Shown: in pieces, positions 61,687 through 64,000 of the stretch
Layout: every line of letters starts with the position of its first letter
Numbering within the stretch: position 1 is the first letter of the stretch
Origin: Chloroflexota bacterium
Lineage (GTDB): Bacteria; Chloroflexota; Anaerolineae; B4-G1; SLSP01
Length of the DNA stretch: 64,000 bases
NCBI GenBank assembly: GCA_019873645.1
Contig: JAIOAX010000013.1
Location: forward strand, 1-64,000
Reading direction: 5' to 3'
The notes under the pieces: generated by a model
Told to the model about the DNA's origin: nothing
What the model saw: only the letters and a program-made list of their open reading frames with translations
The model's database searches: none
Translations under genes and position numbers: made by a program

Positions 61687-62714
61687 CTGTAAATATCCAA
61701 CACATCCCGCAGCATCGTCATCGCCGAAGGAATCGGATTCGGCTCGTCAATGATCGCGGTGATGACGCCGTAGATGTCGGTAGTGTAGACGACACCCATC
61801 TGCTTTCGGCCAAGCCTGCCGAGCGGGTGATCCGGCGGTAACGACGTCGGGGTGACGGAGAGGGCGTAGCCGCCGTCGGGTTGCCGTTCGGCGCGGGCGA
61901 GCAGGCGATAACGGCGGCCTTCCCGGCGTGCAGACACCAGTTCATCCACACCGACGGTCGCAATGCCGGCGCGCGTGACATCGTTCAGTGTGGCAGGGAA
62001 ATCCGCCACCGCGTTCGTCAAGATGACGAGTTTCGCCGCCGCATCCCAGCCTTCAAGGTCCCACGAGCCATCCCCCTCCAGCACGCCTTCGGCGCGCGCC
62101 AGCGCCAGCGCTTCATCCCACGGTACGCCCTCGGCGAGCATGTCCATCACGTAACCGGTGACGAGGTTGGGCACGGCCTCGATGCGCTGCACGACCGCGC
62201 CGCGCAAATCCCGCGCCCCCAGGTTGATCGCCGGCAGGCCGCCCGCAACCGTGCCATCGAACCGAAGTTGCACGCCATTGGCCTTCGCCAGTTCGTGCAG
62301 TTCGCGGTAAGCCACCACCAGCGGTCCTTTGTTCGGCGTGACGACGTGCATCCCTTTCTGCATCGCAGCGCGGATGCAACTCAAACCCGGTTCCGCGCCC
62401 TGCGCCAGATTGACCGGCGAGACTTCCAGCAGCACATCCGCCTCCACCGCTTGCACCAGCGCAAGCGCATCCCAGCCCGTGCGACCTACGCCGGGATAGT
62501 CGGCAACCGAGCCGCCGTCTTGCTTGATCTGCGCGACGCGCGCCGGATCAAGCCTGTTCGCGTCGTAGGCCGCGCCGCGGCTGTCCGCCGCGCCGACAAG
62601 CATCAGTTCCAGGCCATAGCGTTCGCGCAGCAGCGCTTCCTTCTCGACGATCACTTCGCAAAAGCGACGGCCCAGGTTACCCAATCCGATAAGGACATAA
62701 CGTATTGTACGCAT
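61683..62714 (-). CDS. hom: Homoserine dehydrogenase
   Basis: 343 residues. YVLIGLGNLGRRFCEVI is the NAD(P) loop, VVTPNKGPLVVAYRELHE the central motif, and FDGTVAGGLPAINLG and EGVLEGDGSWDLEGWDAAAKL the catalytic and substrate motif (Lys in AAAKL). It reduces aspartate semialdehyde to homoserine for threonine and methionine. No ACT domain is present. The start is ATG 62714, with GGAGG upstream; the open frame to 62792 is array sequence. Confidence 0.92.
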   Translation of the reverse strand: MRTIRYVLIGLGNLGRRFCEVIVEKEALLRERYGLELMLVGAADSRGAAYDANRLDPARVAQIKQDGGSVADYPGVGRTGWDALALVQAVEADVLLEVSPVNLAQGAEPGLSCIRAAMQKGMHVVTPNKGPLVVAYRELHELAKANGVQLRFDGTVAGGLPAINLGARDLRGAVVQRIEAVPNLVTGYVMDMLAEGVPWDEALALARAEGVLEGDGSWDLEGWDAAAKLVILTNAVADFPATLNDVTRAGIATVGVDELVSARREGRRYRLLARAERQPDGGYALSVTPTSLPPDHPLGRLGRKQMGVVYTTDIYGVITAIIDEPNPIPSAMTMLRDVLDIYS

Positions 62715-62728
62715 CATAGCCTCCAGCA

Positions 62729-62830
62729 AGGAGTATGGAGTATAGAGTGAGAGAGTGCTCGCAAATCCAGAACGCGAGTTCCCTATTACCAATTACCGAT
62801 CACCAATCACCGCTTACCGATGACCAATCC
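62729..62830. repeat. Short-word arrays (GAGTATGGAGTATAG; CCAATTACC/CACCAATC)
   Basis: AGGAGTATGGAGTATAGAG at 62729-62750 and CCTATTACCAATTACCGATCACCAATCACC at 62781-62830. With the hairpin element they fill most of the 325-bp stretch between hom and the deaminase gene. Confidence 0.65.
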
Positions 62831-62870
62831 CCACAAGTATAGCCGGATCATGGTGTTACACAACAAAAGG

Positions 62871-62928
62871 GGGTGCATTTCAACTTCGGGGCAAGTCTTG
62901 CTGTGGCCGGTCTCTGACTGCGCCACCC
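62871..62928. repeat. Dispersed hairpin element, copy 4 (short)
   Basis: GCATTTCAACTTCGGGG followed by GGCCGGTCTCTGACTGCGCC. It lacks the second palindrome. Confidence 0.65.
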
Positions 62929-62961
62929 ACGTCACATTCCTCCGTTTTCCTTGCCCGTTCC

Positions 62962-62990
62962 TTGCCCGGATGTGTGACTTGTGCTACACT
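62962..62990 (+). promoter_or_regulatory. Possible promoter of the amidohydrolase gene
   Basis: TTGCCC (62962-62967), 17-bp spacer, TACACT (62985-62990), 49 bp before the ATG. Match to consensus is moderate. Confidence 0.4.
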
Positions 62991-63038
62991 ATGCGCCACA
63001 AATTCAGCCTTACAATGCCACTTTACGGAGGACAGGCC

Positions 63039-64000
63039 ATGAACACACTCTTGCTGAAGAATGCCACACTTTTGGTCACCATGGACGACGCACGCCGACG
63101 CATCCCCAACGGCAGTCTCCTGGTCCGCGACAATGTCATCGCCGCCGTAGGCACAACCGCCGAACTCGCCGAATGTTCTGCCGATCGGGTGATTGATGCG
63201 ACGGGCATGGTCATCCTGCCGGGGCTGGTCAACACCCACCACCATCTGTACCAGACGCTCACGCGCGCCGTGCCGGCCGCCCAGGATGCGACGTTGTTCC
63301 AATGGCTCAAAACGCTGTACCCCATTTGGGCCGGTCTGACCGGTGAAGCGGTCTATATCAGCGCGCTGACCGGATTGGCGGAACTGTTGCTTTCCGGCTG
63401 CACCACAACCTCGGATCACCTGTATATCTTCCCCAACGACGTGCGCCTGGATGACGAGATCCGCGCAGCCCAGGAGATCGGCATCCGTTTCCACGCCACG
63501 CGCGGCTCAATGAGCCTGGGGGAAAGCAAGGGTGGCCTGCCGCCGGATCGCGTCGTCGAGGACGAAGCCTTCATCCTCAAAGATACCCAGCGGGTCATCG
63601 AGACCTACCACGATCCCCGCCCCTACGCGATGCTGCGCATTGCCGTCGCGCCGTGCTCGCCCTTTTCGGTAACGGAGGACTTGATGCGCGAAGCAGCGCG
63701 GCTGGCGCGCGCTTACGGCGTGCAACTGCACACCCATCTGGCAGAGACGCAAGATGAAGAAGCCTTCTGCCTGGCGACCTCCGGTAAGCGGCCCGTAGGC
63801 TATGCCGAATCGTTAGGCTGGCTGGGCGACGATGTATGGTTCGCGCACGGCGTCCACATCAACCCTGCGGAAATCCGCGAGATGGCGCACACCCATACCG
63901 GCGTGGCACACTGCCCTTCCAGCAACATGCGCCTGGCATCGGGGATCGCACCGGTGCGCGCCTACCTCGACAGCGGTGTGCCTGTCGGCCTGGGGGTGGA
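63039..64000 (+). CDS. 8-oxoguanine deaminase-like amidohydrolase (partial, C-terminus outside)
   Basis: The first 320 residues are seen. The metal-dependent amidohydrolase fold has LPGLVNTHHHLYQTLTRA, the 8-oxoguanine deaminase hallmark RATRGSMSLGES-like segment (FHATRGSMSLGESKGG), HTHLAET, FAHGVHIN and HCPSSNMRLASG. It deaminates 8-oxoguanine or a close purine analogue. GGAGG lies seven bases before ATG 63039. The frame is open to the window end. Its nearness to purine genes is not operon-linked. Confidence 0.88.
   Translation, partial: MNTLLLKNATLLVTMDDARRRIPNGSLLVRDNVIAAVGTTAELAECSADRVIDATGMVILPGLVNTHHHLYQTLTRAVPAAQDATLFQWLKTLYPIWAGLTGEAVYISALTGLAELLLSGCTTTSDHLYIFPNDVRLDDEIRAAQEIGIRFHATRGSMSLGESKGGLPPDRVVEDEAFILKDTQRVIETYHDPRPYAMLRIAVAPCSPFSVTEDLMREAARLARAYGVQLHTHLAETQDEEAFCLATSGKRPVGYAESLGWLGDDVWFAHGVHINPAEIREMAHTHTGVAHCPSSNMRLASGIAPVRAYLDSGVPVGLGV

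Overview
The window is a gene-dense piece of a bacterial chromosome of moderately high GC. It most likely comes from a member of the Chloroflexota, Anaerolineae-like. I infer this from the combination of proline-threonine (PTPTP) linkers and a 'YLPLV' motif in exported proteins, a DUF2723 membrane glycosyltransferase, DUF11 and DUF1080-like surface proteins, an archaeal-type valyl-tRNA synthetase under a T-box, and many intergenic short-word repeat arrays. No transposase, integrase, phage gene, rRNA or CRISPR array was seen. Placement is inference; no marker gene could be compared.

Layout. 1-1.4 kb: end of an unknown gene and a GT4 glycosyltransferase. 1.4-4.2 kb (-): zinc-ribbon/cold-shock protein and gyrA. 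4.4-5.7 kb (+): membrane-anchored HExxH protein. 5.9-13.8 kb (+): shape and wall operon mreB-mreC-mreD-PBP2, running by a four-base overlap into a DUF2723 protein. 13.9-22.7 kb (-): flippase-like protein, then exported proteins and lipoproteins sharing a 'DDFxDPASGW' jelly-roll module, with mtaB and a small membrane protein among them. 23 kb: tRNA-Arg(CCG). 23.3-28.9 kb: GH20-like enzyme, an isolated diol dehydratase small subunit (-), and a GDP-6-deoxyhexose operon (rmd, acidic protein, gmd, phosphohexomutase). 29-31.8 kb (+): DNA glycosylase-like protein and GAF-GAF histidine kinase. 31.9-36.1 kb (-): amidase, LecA-like lectin, SPFH protein.

36.4-40.7 kb (-): NarL-type regulator, extracytoplasmic barrel protein, HisKA kinase, small HD alarmone-hydrolase-like protein and an unknown 127-residue protein. 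40.9-43.3 kb (-): MFS transporter and sugar-phosphate isomerase. 43.4-47.2 kb (-): purine block with purH split into two genes, purN and a PfkB kinase. 47.4-52.8 kb (-): plsX-fabF and a DnaQ-DinG helicase. 52.9-56.8 kb (-): phd-vapC toxin-antitoxin pair overlapping a bacterial-type valS, with a damaged small gene behind it. 56.8-58.6 kb (-): epimerase and cysH. 58.8-62.7 kb (-): homoserine dehydrogenase and a second, archaeal-type valS with a T-box whose specifier reads GUC. 63.0-64 kb (+): start of an 8-oxoguanine-deaminase-like amidohydrolase, cut by the window end.

The most unusual structure is not a gene. More than twenty arrays of short degenerate words (7-11 bp period, a different word at different sites) fill the spaces between genes. 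Many words are open in all three frames on one strand and carry a stop in every frame on the other. At least thirteen coding sequences end inside or at the edge of such an array, and one membrane protein contains three different arrays read through in frame. Other arrays are inverted pairs that look like terminators. Besides these there are dispersed hairpin elements, a 38-bp tandem hairpin repeat, a 30-bp perfect palindrome, and a perfect 15-bp-arm hairpin inside the valS coding sequence.
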